A stretch of DNA of 64,000 nucleotides. It comes from Echinococcus granulosus (taxonomy: Eukaryota; Platyhelminthes; Cestoda; Cyclophyllidea; Taeniidae). Both the position numbers and the translations under genes were made by a program. Position 1 is the first letter of the stretch. The number at the start of each line of letters is the position of its first letter. The stretch spans positions 19,392 through 83,391 of the forward strand of contig NW_020170509.1 in NCBI RefSeq assembly GCF_000524195.1. Reading direction: 5' to 3'. The notes under the pieces are model-generated. The model searched no databases and was not told the origin of the DNA. It saw only the letters and a program-made list of their open reading frames with translations. Positions 42,716-57,700 of the stretch are shown one piece after another.

Positions 42716-45700
42716 GTGCGCTCTCTCGTTCTCTTGTTGATCTGGTACTTCTCTATTTCTGTTACGGCTGCTCCAGGGTCTAATTACATGTTCTAATGAG
42801 CCGTAGTTCGTTCTTGAGCACGTAACGGAGGCACGCCCAGATGCGCTTTTAACTCGCATCCTTCTTTTGCTTTTTCGCAAAGGGTGGAGTAAATCTTAGC
42901 TGACTCTGCAAATGTGGGGAAGTGTCTGTCCTTACCTTATAAGAGTCATTTTCACTCTTCTTTAACCCGGAATTCTTGGTATAAATGGTACCTGGCCAAC
43001 TTGTGCTCGTACATTTCGCAGACAATTAACTAGTTTCTTTCGCAGTCTCTGGATGAGTTTGATGCCTACCCTCTTCATGATAACATTTAAAGAGAGTAGT
43101 GTAAAAACTTTTGGTATGAGAAGCTGTGCTCATTTTTTGTCTTTTAACTCTGTTTGGGAACTAGAATAAGTCTGTGTGTACTCATTTGTGCAAGAAACCG
43201 ACCAAAACTTGAGTTTATCGGCCTGTACGCGTCCATTGTTCAACCCTCGATTTTGCATTTTAGTCAACAGCTACTCCTCCAAGCTATCGTAGTAGTTCAA
43301 CGACCTATTAGCAAGTTACGTGCCCGAGGTGCTATTAGCAATCGTGTGGAATAGTAAAGCATATTTTTCTCTCGTGGTAGACGCAGCAACATCACAGGAG
43401 CGAGAGCAGTTGTTTCTACAGAAGCTTCAGCAATGTTGCGTTGTCTTTGACTTCCAACCGGACCCACTTTCCGACCTGCAAGGCAAGGAGGTGAAGCGCA
43501 ATATCCTCAACGAGATGATTGAGTATGTGCTGGAGGCTAGAGGTGGTGGCGGTTCCAATAGTAGTGGAGGTAATAGCGGTGCTAACGGCAATAGTGGCAA
43601 TGTCATCACCGAACCCATCTACCCAGCAGTGGTGAAGATGATCGAGGCCAACGTCTTTCGCACTCTTCCGCCGCCAAGTAATCCCTCGGGCGCGGAATTT
43701 GATCCAGAGGAGGATGAACCCACACTTGAGGCCTCGTGGCCACATCTTCAGGTCTGTCTGCCTCCCTAATACCTTTTTTTTGTGTTTTTAAGCAATATCT
43801 TCTTGCTCAAGTATTTTCACACACCTATATTTCATTCTGATTAAAAGTTAAAGCCTCCATTCCAAGTCTGCCGTTTCCCGTTGTTGGTTAGATGCCTCTA
43901 CCTTGACAGAAACTACTACTTTTAATCCTGTCACCATAAGGATTTTTGAGAGTTAGTTTAGAAGACGTGTACCTCTCCTTGTTTCATTTGAAGCGATAAC
44001 CTTCCTCTGATTCCTTTCGTTAACGGAACCCTCTTTCAATAAAGAAATTGCCACTTGTGCTCAGTTTCGCCTGTTGTGCTCTCCTGCGATTTCTCATTTC
44101 CATGCGGCCGTTACTGCGCTTTTGGCGCCTTTACTCCGGCAATGATGCTCGCGCTTACTTTTTTATCCCTTTTTTATGTAGTCTCTCAACGCGCTCACCC
44201 TCCCAGCTGTCAAAATTGTGGCGGTTTGATTTCCACATGCCAGAGTTGTTTTTTTTCTTCTAAGCACGATGATAAGGAAGTGGATATTTGTGCGAAATCA
44301 GGCAAATAAGGTGTCCCACTGTACGCTCTCGGATGAGAACAGATTCTGAAGTAAATGAATCTTACGGCTCTTAACTCAAAATATGGATGTTTAACGGTGG
44401 CGTAAGTCGGATATTGCACCAGTCTAGCTTGAGCGAGATAGGGTCGGATTACTTTTGTGTTTAGCGCTTACACCGAATCAGTCCGCATTATTGTCTCGAT
44501 CGTTGTCGACATGCCTGCCGATAGTTCGTCTCTTTGCCATTCATCGGCTGTTTTATTGTATTTCTTCTACATGGTCGTAAAAACCAGGTGTGATAAAGCC
44601 TCTTCTCTTTCTAACCTCGATACTACGTTGTCACATTGGCTTGCATTGTAAGCAGTGCCATAGTAACTGCTGAAAATGTGTGCTATGATATCAGATTTAG
44701 AATAAAAAACGGAGGAAGATGAAGCAAATTGTACTTGAGAATTTGCTGGAGTATTCAGGTTGCATTGGTGTCTATTGGAGACCTTTTAGGCAACCGTGTG
44801 ATTTAAACAACTATCATAAAGTTTAACTGTACCTCCTTTTACTTTACTCCTGATGAAAGGGCAGTTCTATTTTTGAAGAAATAGTGGACTTTCTTGGATT
44901 AAATAGGCGATTTACACTGAAGAGCGTTTCAAATAGATGGCTTTTACTTTTGGACGTATGTCGCGTCTCATCCATCTGAATGCGAATCGTGTGCAAGGCG
45001 AGACTGTTTCGCCCACTACTGGGGGTGCGTCGTGTCATCATAGCATATGGTCCTCTGTTCCCCTCCTCATACTCGAATGCGTGGCTTGTTTTGACCACTG
45101 CTGCGCTGACATCACGTGCCGTCCGTCCTTTGCGGGCAGTTTTTTGGCCTAGCCTAGAATGAATGGCCGAGGGGCTCTTCAATTAAGCCATCACCGAAGC
45201 ATCAGCTTGAAGTCGTGCAGGCAAAAAGTGATATGCGCGCGTCCACGCACGCCTGTCTGCAACATCTTCGTATCACCTCAATCCTGCCTTGCAGTTGCCG
45301 CCTCCATGCCTGCCTGTCCGTTTCTCTGCTCCGCTTTTGCGCGCGTGCCTGTCCGTTGGCCCACCTGTCTGTAGCACACACACCGTTCCCAATGTCTTTT
45401 TGGCTGGCTAGATGCTTGGACTGGTTTTTAAACCGACTCGTGTTCGTGTCCTCCCTCCCCTCCAGCTGGCAAAACATCTTGTTGTCATTTGGGTGCAGTT
45501 ATGCTGTAGCTGATGTGATTAAAGAATACGGGAAACGGGTCGAGGAAAAACCTTGAAACTCTGCTCGTCTTCTTCACGCGCTCTTTCATTCATGTGACCT
45601 CTCTTAGGCGTCCTCAATTTTTCGGATTTTGTTGTTGTAATCGACCGAATTTGTTGGTTAATGGGTCACATGCACTAGAGAATATGTAGGCGTGTTTGTG

Positions 45701-48700
45701 TGTGTGTATGCAGAAAAAGTGGCATTATGGGGTTCTCACTGGACGTGAATTGACTCCCTGCGATGGCCACGTGGGACGCCCACCCTTTTCTACTCACAGT
45801 GGATTCGCTAGTAGGTTTCCCCATCAAAATGATTGATAAAAGTGGCGGAGGAGTTTCTTGAATAAAGACTGAAGCAGCAGGTGATAGATTTTGGTGAAAG
45901 GTTGCACCGATGCTATTTACCAATCGGTTTAGTTTAACTGGTTTCCTATTCTGCTTTTTTATGCGAAAGTAAGGTAGGAGGACAGTAGCTGATTCATTGA
46001 AAATACAAATACTGATTCCGTATTTTGACATTTCGAAGCAACAGTTAGCGTCCGATTCTCATAATCTACTGTATTAATTAAGAGGATAGCGTAACGCTGC
46101 GTGGAACTCGTACGAATACCAAGTACATTGAGTATTCTTCTGATTCGGTTTTTTTTACCTTTTTTATCCACGAAAATCCGCTGACCAGTGAACGCGGTCC
46201 TACTTAATTCGAAATCCACCCCGATTTCTCATTGGCTGTTTTGCTTTCGTCCGGTTGTTTTTTTGCCGTCGAACTTACCTCTTGGGGATTGTTCATTTTT
46301 CACTGCATGTATCACTGATCTTAACACTTCCTTTGTTGTCAAGTTGTGGTATGCTTTTGGAGTTGGGATAGCAAAAAGATCTAGACCTCCACTCTTTATT
46401 AACGTGTAGGCTACTAAGGGTCCCAGAGGAAGCTTCGGTCACAAAGAAGTGAACAAGTGCCAATTACTCTTTACACCAGTCAAACGTTTTCAGATTATGT
46501 GCGATCTGCACTTATTTTATCACTAAATCCTACCAATTTGTTCAGGACCCATGTCACATATGTGTGACGTTTGAGACTAAATGAGACTTCACGTGATGTT
46601 TGGCTTATTCAAATGCAGTGTTTTGAGGCCCACAAGTGAGGTGATTTTGATTCTGCCTTGCTCCCAGGGGTGATGCCAGTTTTTTGTCGCCCAGTGCCTG
46701 TTTATGTGTTCATAAGCATATGTCGTCTTGCCAGATTTTTTCCTCTGCTCAAACAGCTCATTTTCTTAGCAAATTACTGTGTTTATTTTCATTTACAAGG
46801 GTGGAGTCAGCTGCAAGCAGTTAGATTTCGCCTTTGGGCGACAGGAATGGGAATGAAGAAAAATTAAGGATGCATTTCCAAAAGGAAGTGCTTTGCTCTT
46901 TGAAAAGAATTCACCGTCTTTCTCTATTGGCATCCTGAATATGGTGACGACTTTAATCAGACTTTTGGGAATGAGTACGCTCGCTTCTTCTCTTTGCAGA
47001 AGAATCAAATACTTTTTTGGTGCTAAAACCCCGTGTATTCGTCTCTTTCCTCCGATCTTTGGAAAATATGTTGAATTTTTTGTGAGGGGTAAATCTGCCC
47101 GTTGTAGTGTGATTTTTTGAATGTTTGTCCCAAATTCCGTCGGTCGATTCTGCATCATTTTTCACATACCTATCTGTGCTCCTTTCAAATTCTTTACATT
47201 CTGTTCTGTTAATTCAAGCTTCATTTGTCAATCATATATTTTGATATTTGACTGACTTTCTATCACCAATAAATGCTAATTTTCCCCACATATGGCTTTT
47301 TATGTAACAAATTGTTTCCATAATCTTCATGCTTCCAAAGTCTGACAAGCATGGTATTTTATGGGCAACTTCTTTATTTTGAAGGTGCTGGTGTAATATT
47401 AAGAATAGGGTCCACAAGATGGGCTGAACATTTCGATGCCCTTGCTATTTGTTACTCGCAGGACCTTCTCGTCTCCTGAGCGCTTTTGATCATCTCACAT
47501 GCGTCAAAAATAAGGAAAAAAGGTGGATCGCTAAACGGCAGGGATATAGCTTTTGTCCTCGCATTAGAGCCCTGTACACTAATGTATTCAAAAACTTGAC
47601 TCCATGCTGCTGTCTGTCGCATTAAACTTGATCCTTACAAGGTTTGGAATGGTTTGCTCTCTTACACCACGCGGTGTAGGTAGTTGCGGTGTGGTGTAAC
47701 CTGACTCCTTGATCGCATGAATTTCCTAGTTTAAGAAGGTGATCTGTTTTCCTGTAGAACTTTACTGTTATCATTGTTCTACTCCGCTCTTAGCTTCTAG
47801 TCCCCTTCTCACCGATATTAAATGCACTTTGCTCTACCAGCAGGACTAATCACATGAGGCGGGTCCACCGACCTTTTGCCCTTTTTGGTTTTTCTACACT
47901 GAATACAGCTGTTGAATAAGCTTGGGAATGATAAACACTGTTTAATTAAATGAAGACTTCAACACTGCTGCTGATTTATTTCTCTTGATAGCTTTTTTTG
48001 ATAAGGCTTTTAAATTCCGTTGGAGTTGGGGAGATTCTAGGCTTCTCCTCGTGGAATTGGAACAAACGACATTCTTTTTTACCACTTTGGCTGCTGTAAA
48101 AGTGGTGATTGGTTAAATCTTTTAAATCAAACTCAGCATCCCTAACACTTTGAGATCTAAGTCCACAAGTTTTGTAATTGTCCGTCAGGCGTATCTAACG
48201 ACGGAGTCCACTTTTTAAATCCATTCACTAAAGCGCTTCGTTCCTGGTGTGTAAATACTGAAACCAAACAGCTAAGAAGTAAATTTTTTGTTCACCTGTT
48301 GCCTCTTCACCGCAAGAACACTGTTGTTATTTACGCTTTTTTGTGCATAGAAATACAATACTATTGCATGATAGCGGAAACGCTTTTCAAAGCTAAAGCT
48401 TTGGCACACCACATAACTGTTAATAACTACGGTTGGATCTTTTTCAACCGGTGGATGATTCATTTCTAGCTGCACCGGACAGTTGCGATTGGAGTGATTA
48501 GGTGCCAGGCATAACAACTGTGATTTTTGAAAGCGTGTTTCTTATGACAAGTGCCACCGCTATTTCGCAATCCCACCTTCTAGCTCTACCAACTTTGGCT
48601 CACTAAACAGAAATTCTATGACTCGAGGAAATGCAATTGAAATAACGCTGCATGAACCGGTCAAAAAGGTTGACAGCGAGGGGTAGGAGTCACATCACAA

Positions 48701-51700
48701 TTCCTCCCCACGCTCATGGCAGCCTTATGCCGGAAGCGCTCCCACTTCACACATTCTGTATGCAAATCACATGCGCACACACGCATGCATGTATGTGGCC
48801 ACAGGCACTGCCTGCTTCCATTGGCTTGTTTAATCCCCCACTCTTGCTCCTCCCCACCGCCCCTTCTCCTCCATTCGATTCGTTCTTGATCTTTCCCTAC
48901 GTGGCTGCTCCCACGCTAAGTTGTAAGGCATGCAAGCCTGGATGATTATGATAGGCCTAGGAAGCCAGTATCTTTAAACTGAAATGAGCAGGTCGTCATT
49001 CCACCTCTAGGACTGCTGAATCATTGGATGGTATGAGTAATCCTTCTCATAGATGACTTGATTTCTTTCTTCGTCGGTGACCACGAGGCAGGGCATGATA
49101 CAGGGGTAGTTGGTAAGCTGTGATTCTGCTCAAATTGCTCATCTGTTGTGGGTGTCTGCAGGCAATGTAGCTCTTCTACGACTTCACGCGCTGCATCTGT
49201 TCCATCCACATTTGATAGAGCTTCCATGCAAACCTAATGATCGGGTGTATAGCATCGAAATCATTCCTGAATACTTGTGAATCCAATTCTAAAAGTAGCT
49301 CCATTTTTAACCCATGGCTCGGGATTGGCGTGGGCAGAGCTATAACCCTCCGATGTGGAGGTTCAATTAAGGTAACTTTAAGAGACTAGGTAAGCTTTCA
49401 TTTAAGTAAAATAAATACCATTCCATACCAGGGTTCATTGTCACCTTGGTTCATTTCTCTTCTTCCAATGCCACTATCTGGATAATCCGTTCACGCATGC
49501 ACACTGGTACGCACAAATGCAAGGAAAAGGGTGCAGGCATTAGTCATCATTCAGTGTGCATTCCTGATCCCTGACATTTGAAGGCTTTCCAATTATCTCA
49601 ACTCCCATTTCTGCACACGCCGGTATACACTCCCAGAAATGCAATTACATCCAAATCTCGGCCGCCAATGCATACAGAGTTGTCCTCTTTCAACCTTCTC
49701 TGTCGCCACTTTTGCCAGTTGGTTGCGATCAAGTTCGTCTAACAGTACTTGAGAGTACCTCATCTGTAATACTCAAGATCAAAGTTCCGGTTTCCATTCA
49801 ATACATTGCTTTGATAAGGGTGTACTCTAGCATGAATTTGCCATCTCAAGGGTAATCCATTCATAACGATGCCGCGGCGGGGTGAAAGCATTTGAGTGGT
49901 TTGAAATAGTTCGCATGTTGGAATCTCATTATTTGGTAATTAACTACACGACCATTGAGAGCTTGTGGAATTAGTCAACTCTGACCTGCTATCTACACCC
50001 GTAACTGGTTATCATTTGTGGTTGAACAACATAAAATCTCAAAGTTAGGGGGAGTTGATTATAATTAGGTCGTAGTGATAGTCATAAGGATTATCGTTTA
50101 ATTAACACAAAGTACTTTTCTAAAACAAGTGACAAGTAGACACTTGAATGACTTTTTCACTGTCAAATGTGTAAGCGCACCCATGACCCATGTCGTATGC
50201 GATTGACAGCTGCAAGTTGGGTCACATGTGCCGCGCATTAAAATTGAGGGTATCCCACTGTCACTGCTAAATTAGTGATTTGCATCGAATCTTGCGGCTG
50301 CTGTTGAATTGGTAAATGTGTCGCCTTGCATAACCATGTCGTCACCCGCTTGACACTCATCCATATGATCTACCCTCGTGGCACTTTCAATTTCTTATGT
50401 AACTGACTCATTTTTGGGATCAAATTTGCTTGGTAGCGTGAAATTTCTCATTTGGTCGACGTGTCCTGTGAATACGTGCTTTCAGTAGCTAGTCAAACCC
50501 GTTGATGTTTCTCTCTCTCCGCCTGGACCTTTGAAAACATGACTACTAGCTTTGGAGCCATTCGAAGTTTCACATGAACCGCTGTGAGGCAACCGATATT
50601 CACAAATTAGCAACAATTTCTCGATGATTGATAAGCATAACGCTTGAGCCTCACTGAGTTGACGAAGGTAATGCCTCTGTATCCCCTGATTCCATGTAAT
50701 GTTGACTTGTAGCTTCTTTGATACCTAGAATGTCGCGCATTGAGGAACTTACCTCAGTGGATAATGTCGCCGTACCCCCTTTGAGTGTCTACCAAAAGCG
50801 CCATTCAATGAATGCTGGTGTGTTTCTAACTATTTGGTGTTATTACACACTCCCATGTCACACATTCAACCTCTGTAAGTCGAGTTCCGTGTGTCTCTTA
50901 CTTTGTTAGCGCAAAATTGAGCATTTTTGCTAGTTAGTTATATTCTACTTTCACTTCCCCCCTGCCGATTTATTTCAAATGACCCATCGAGATGGATGGA
51001 TGGGTGGATTGATGGATCCACTTTTATGCCCACATTACCTTTCTCCCTGATCAGCTTGGGTCCCTCTTAAGCAATTGATCAACAGTCCGACACCTTATTT
51101 GACCTACCTCTCGGTTCGCAATGGGGCAGATGTAAATCACAAATCGAAGTCAACGTGGCAGTAACGTATCTTCGAGGTTAGATGAAAAGAAAGTCTGTAA
51201 AGATCAAAGGGGTAGCACCGAGAAAGGTTTAAATCTCGTCGAGTTAACTCTTCACCTTCCAATCCCGTATTTACTACTCTTTGTGAAGTTCTAAGCCTGC
51301 GGTGATGCCGTCGCAGCCCATGTGACTAGTTGTCAAAAAACTTTTGCCACCTCATTTGGTTATTTGCTGACAGGCATGATGGCTCACACATCTCCCATCC
51401 CACGTGTTTGGTCACTGTGCGTTGGTTGAATCCATTCGCGCTTACCTCCAAATCCCTGATTCCGGTTATCTATGTATAGTTCTGTGAACTCGGGATTGAG
51501 GGATCAATGCTGGCATTGATACTGATGTAGCGTTGTTTGCTTTGTTCTCTACTCCTCGTCTCTGGCCTTGTTTCAAGTAGCTCGGCATTGTTGCAGTTAC
51601 TTTCGACACATCGTTATTGTCTGTACTTGGACTTAGCGTGGGACCCATTACCACGAAAGGAAATTTTCTTTCAGAACGAACGACCCAAGCGTATGACTTC

Positions 51701-54700
51701 ACTAGCTAGTCGGGTATTTCAAGCATGGATACCTCAATCTCTCTGTACCTTTAGAAACCCTGATATGATTTATTGGACTCACCCTCCCTTGACCTAAAAA
51801 TCCTCCTTAATGTTTGATCAATTGTCTCGAAGGTTTGTTCCTAAGCTTCATCAGAGTCGATGGGTAGTTTTTGGATCAAAATGTATCATTTCGAAACAAG
51901 TAGCGATTCCTCGAGAACTCCGTTTGCTTGATTTACTATAAGGGTTGGTGGGCGCATGTGTACCCCGCCACGTTTTTGACCGCAGTGAGTAGAGTCGAGT
52001 AGAGTCACATGTGTGCCTCCCACCAGGCGCCTAACCCTGCATATGCATTTGTGTGTGTGTGTGTACCATTTTGTCACCGCGAAATGGAAGTCACGATAGT
52101 TGGTGTTACACTATTATCTGCTTTGTTCTCTACACGTCGGTTTGATGGGCTGCTAACTCGTACTCTCCTGCACTCATGGCTTTTCGGTAGCACTGTTTGA
52201 CCTTGATTATTTGCGTGACACGGCGAAATGTTTACGCAACCTTCCTAGTTGAGTGTATATTAGGTAACAATCCAGGTGTGTTCTGAATTATCAAAACTAC
52301 ATCAGTTTCAAGACCTTAGCTTTATGGAGTTATGTCAAAGTGTATTCATCCTACACGGCTGGTGGAAAACTTGAGTTCCGTTTTTTTTTTCTCCTCCATA
52401 TCCATTTCTTCGCTCATTGTAATGTTAGGGCACCAGTTTCCAACTTCTCTATTTAATAATTTTTACTACTTTCGCCTATATACAGATTGTAATACCCTAA
52501 AGCGCATTGTATCTTAGGTTCTTCCAATCTTTTCTGGTTGGTTGAGGGTTTTTCCTATCAAATAATAGAGTTGTTTAAATGAGATATTTCTCCAGGTACT
52601 GTTAGGGTGATGGTCCCGATGGGAGGGCAATCGGTCTTGGTAAGGCAGGGGTTGAATTCCTGTTGGAAGTTCCCCGGATTGTACAGGCTCTCCTCCTCTA
52701 CTAATCATCAGTTCGGATATTGAAGTACCACCATTACAGTCCATCACAGCGTCTTGCCGAGTTTTTCTCATTTGACTGAGTGTACGCCCAAATTTGCTCG
52801 ACATTTTTTAATCCATTTCTGGATGGTCTTTGATGGATGGACAGATTTTCTTCTTTCAACTACACTTACCTTGTGGCGGCTCAGATTTCCTACCTTAAGA
52901 TATAAAATTGCCTTTTCACCGACCAATCACTGACTGTTGGTGCATCCAGTTGCTTGTGATGTTTTAATCAATTTATAGTTGATTGTCATTCGTAAAAATG
53001 ACAGAATTTAGGAATAACGCGCAGAAGTTACTCCAAAACGGCTTTAAAACAGTTAAAACGTACATTTAATGGTTGACTGGGTGGTTAAAAGGTCGTTTCG
53101 GAACTGAAGCTGCTACGACGTGCCAGCGGTTTCTAGACACACAAATAGGACATGCAGCTGTTTAAAAATGAGGAGACTAAGAAATTTTGAATCTTCGGCG
53201 AACTTTTTTGGTTTTTCTAACTGCAACACAAACCAGGCTTTCAAACTTGCATCCATTTTTTCGGTTAGATTTGTCTTAAGCGAGCAGAACTGTACCCGTG
53301 TATCAATCTGGTCAAGTTTAGGACACCACCTCTTGGCGATTGACAAGTGTGAGGTGACTTGAAACTCATTGCCCTTGAAGTGACCATTTGACTGCTAACG
53401 AGCCCTTCTTTTGCTACGATCAATTTTTGTTTACCAAATAATGGATGCGTGTGTACCTGGGTACTTTTTGTTATTGTCAATTGCACCTCCATCTTCTAGT
53501 AAGCATTGACGACGATTTGAAGGTGTTGTGCGAAAATTTAATCACATCTCTTCCTCTCCAGGGTGTCTTGCTAGTTTTTCGAGAAATTTCTCGCCTATAG
53601 CCACGTGAAAACTGTTTTTATTGACACCTGTATCTGCTGGGTGTTTACTACATAGTCTTATTATTATTGCTGTGTCCAGTCCTCCTCTCATCTTAAAGTA
53701 GCTTTCCTAGAGTATACTCTATTTGCTTATCTGTTTCTTTTGTTCACTTCACTAGCTCGTCTACGAATTCCTCCTTCGTTTTGTGGAGTCACCAGAATTC
53801 CAGCCCAACGTTGCCAAGCGCTACATTGATCAGCGGTTTGTGCTTCAGGTAGGCGAAAGGACAGTGCTTTTGATCACTTCTTTCCCAACTCCATGAAGCA
53901 TTGCCTAAGTGAGAGGCTAAGTCCGATTCTAGGCCTGAAGTATCCTTTTTAAAAGGTAAATTTTTTAATTTTGGTGTTTCCCTTTTGAATGGTGCGTGAA
54001 ACTACCTGCAAAGTGCCTAGCAATCTGGCAACGAAATTTATGTTTCGGTTTTATGAAGTGCTTCTCAAACATGCAGTTTTTCTTCTTTTTACTCTCCTCA
54101 GATTATCTTCTTTTAAAACACCTTTTATAAGAGAATGGGTAAGGCGGTATCGAATTCGTGCTTCGTTTTGTCATTCACTTGTGCTGCAAGTTAAATAAAC
54201 AGGCTGCGAATGCACAGCACTCTGGAAGTGGGCTTCGGCTTTGAGATATAACCATTATTTCAAAATCTATCTTTTGATCTCGATCAAATAGCCTTTTATG
54301 TGGTTGAGTCCGTGCCAAAGTTCAGCTCTTTCTTCGTTTGTTCATTCAGTGGTGATATCACTCAAGGAAACAGCTAACGAACCTACTGCTGATGTAGGCG
54401 TTAAATCCGGACGTTTGAGCATTATCAATACCTCAAGGGTGATTTTACTTTCACCAGCATCCAAGTTAGTGCTGAATTTTTTGTCCCTAATTTTCGAATG
54501 CGGTGGTTTGAGAATTACTGCTTCAGTGAGTCTGTCATTCCGAGACAAAGGTTGGGAGGATGGGAAGAGCAGTTATGGGCTGCAGTGAAGGCAAATGCAT
54601 CTCAAGATATGCATGAGGAGGCACCTTACATGATTGCGGCCTTTAAAACAGCAGATTGGTGGTCGTAATTTGACTAATTGCGATATGACCACCTATTGAC

Positions 54701-57700
54701 AGGATACAATGAAGCAAACAGTGGAATATGAAGTCACAATCTCTTGTTTGGTGGCTCAATAGTTAGGTTTAGTTGCAACATTTGCTAGTCTACTTATTCG
54801 ATTTTCTTGCGTGAAACAGACTTTCATGCATGGACTAGTCGTTGCCCCAGCCATTTTCCTGCAAGGCGTGAAAAAAGAAGCGTTCAACAAATTGTCGTCT
54901 TTGATGCCATCAAGAGGTCAACAAAGTTTTCTCGGCTTTCGACGCAGGTTGCTTCAGTGGCTTCTCTTCCTCGTGCTCCACTTTCTTTTGCCCACTTTGA
55001 ACTCTCATATTCTATCAACCAAACCCAATAGATGTGGTTCGAGCTTGCCTGTTTTACGAGCCAAGCTTAACTCAGTCTCCAAGCTGCATCATCAGATGGT
55101 TTCTAATCACCTTCAGGAAGATCCTTTGCTCTCAATCTTCTCCTTACGTCTTCTTCATGCATCATAACATCTTGTGTATTTTGGCTTGCAGATGAGATTT
55201 TTGTACCTGATACCTTTGGGATGTGTGTGAAAAAGCTCTTTGGGAGATATCCAGGCCTTGCGAATCGGTCGAGATAAGGCCCTGTTTTTGCTGGGCTAAA
55301 TATCGCCTCAAAGTCTGTCCGTGTGGAGAGCCCACTTTAGGATGGGAAGGGGGGGGGGTAAGGTACTGCCCCATCTTTGTCCTTCATGTTCTCTGCATAT
55401 TCCTCTAACTTCCACAAATCATAGCAATCATGTTTGAAAGTAAAAGTTTTAATGACGTGTACATGTCTAAGGCTAGGTTGTTTGCCCCTCGAGACATCTC
55501 ATTTGCCTGTGTCTCATTGGGAATGAAGTAGCTGGATTTTTAAGGATGTTTTCTCCAGTTATTCTATTTTTTGTGCCAAAATCACAAGAGAATATTATGT
55601 GAACTCCTGGATGGCTAATGATCCTGTAGTTATTTGGTGTGGTTTCAAATGCTAATTTGCCCATTTGAAGTAAACATTTCCATCCGTGACTCATCTCTAT
55701 TACTTGAGAAGGGTCAACTCGAGCTATGCTCAAAAGAAATCTCACTTTTTCTTGAAAAAAAGGTTGTATCACCTATCATAACTATATTCATTTACTCTCT
55801 CATCATTGTTCCCTACAGTTGCTAGAACTGTTTGACAGTGAGGATCCACGGGAACGCGATCTAGTCAAGACAATCATGCACAGGATCTACGGCAAGTTCC
55901 TCTTTCTTCGTTCCTACATTCGGCGGCAGTTCAGCAACGTATTCTACAAGTGAGTAGACCGCTTTCTTTCCTTTCGAACGCGTCAATTTTTTTATCAAAT
56001 TAATAAGTCGGAATAAGGCAGAAAAGGCGAGTTCTTTGAAATACTTGTATTATTAGTTGCATATATGGCCCTGATTTACTTGATAGTGTTGCTAGAACCT
56101 TATCATCTTATAAAATACCTGCTTGCAAATATGAGCTTATGTGGGGACGGGAGAGGCACTGAATGTGACTTTTGAAACCTCCTAGTTTTGTTTACTCACG
56201 TGTGCGCAATTGCCTGAATTTTTGACAAGTATGTGGCCGGACAAAACAATATCCATTCGCAGACATCAAGTGCTGCTTGTCCACGCGCTGTGGCATGGAA
56301 TTTTTGACTGATTTTGATGTTTTTTGCTCAGGACCTGGATTAATCTTGAAAAATGGCATGTTCGTTTCATGCGTTGTGAGGGAAACAGGAGAGTCTAAAT
56401 TCGGCACTCTTTTTAGGCGGTTTGAGTACCTGTGTTTGTTGTTCTTCGAATTCCTCCTGAGGGTCAGTCTAGAATTCTCAATGAGTCTCCACAAATCTTT
56501 AAAGCTGTTACGGTCGAATGGACTCTATTTTGGGCGGTTATTATGCCCAAAATGAAGGCGATCGAGAACGCAAAAATTATGCTTCCCCTCATTTTCGAAT
56601 GTCGCTTTACATTGGTACTGTACATTCGTGGATTTCTCCTGACGGGAGATGTAGATGTAGGTCAGCATAAACAAATTATAGCAAATGGTGGGACCTGACC
56701 GTCTAAAGCCCATTTGCATGTCCAAATTTGTCGCCCTTTAGGCAAACCAGAGGTCAAAACACCTTTACTATGAATGGTTGCGTTTAGAATTTGGGTCGAA
56801 TCTCGAATCTATCAAGGTAGTCAACTCAGAGTTAAAGCACTCATCAAGGATTTTCAGTGGATATCAAAAGCGGAGAGATTGCCCTCCTTACCTCCAATTT
56901 TGTCGAACTGAAAGTTGTCGACATTCTTTTGCAGTGAGCATGTGACATTTGAATATCAAAGCGGCTGAGCTGATTTGTGAAGTGGAATAGGAACATTCCG
57001 TGCTCATGTTGTTGTGGTTGTTCTTTGGACTTCACTGAATGAGATCGCTTATTAACTGCCTGTAAGCACGTACCACATATTTTACTTTTGATTTGTTAGA
57101 ATGAAAAGTCGTGACCTTTGAGCTCACCCGCCCTTCCTGAAGACACTACAAGACGTGCAAAAATGTCATGAATGGGTACCATGACATCAATGTAGTCCTG
57201 CAAGCCTGCTGGTGCTGGGGGGCTAGAAAAGTGCGGTCATGATTTGAGCAGACTTATGCGCTCCTAGCCTAAAGGACGCATCATAGCAGAATCAAAACAT
57301 CGGCGGATCGTCACGCCAGTTTAGAGTAAGCTTAGTCCTTCTTCAGGAGTTGTCTCTGGTACTGCTGCACTATCCACCGCAGAGCCAATCGGGTACATCG
57401 AAACCATCTGTCCGCGAGACGGAAAGGGTGATGATCTGGTTACTTGCGTCCCAGGGATGAAGACAGCCTTCATCATACCAATATGTGCTGAAGGCCAGCG
57501 CCTTCCATAGGAACGTCCACCATAAGGTAGTAAAGTTTCTGGGCTTTTGTTCTACCCGGCTTCATTCCATCTTTTTGCCTCTTCTTGGAAACTCTGCTGC
57601 TGTTTGGGGTCCAAACGCCGAGCTAATGTTTTGCATTTAATTCTACCTGAATGTGCCATCTCATGGCACGTTTTTTCTCGTCTATCAAATGTAATTTTTG

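Noticed and set aside
49021..49227. 69-codon minus-strand frame in PPP2R5 intron 2
   Set aside because: The composition is plausible, but there is no recognisable family, no splice sites and no neighbouring exon.
54811..55167. 118-codon open frame in PPP2R5 intron 3
   Set aside because: It is intronic, rich in Leu/Phe without pattern, and has an overlapping open frame in another phase. No family is recognised.
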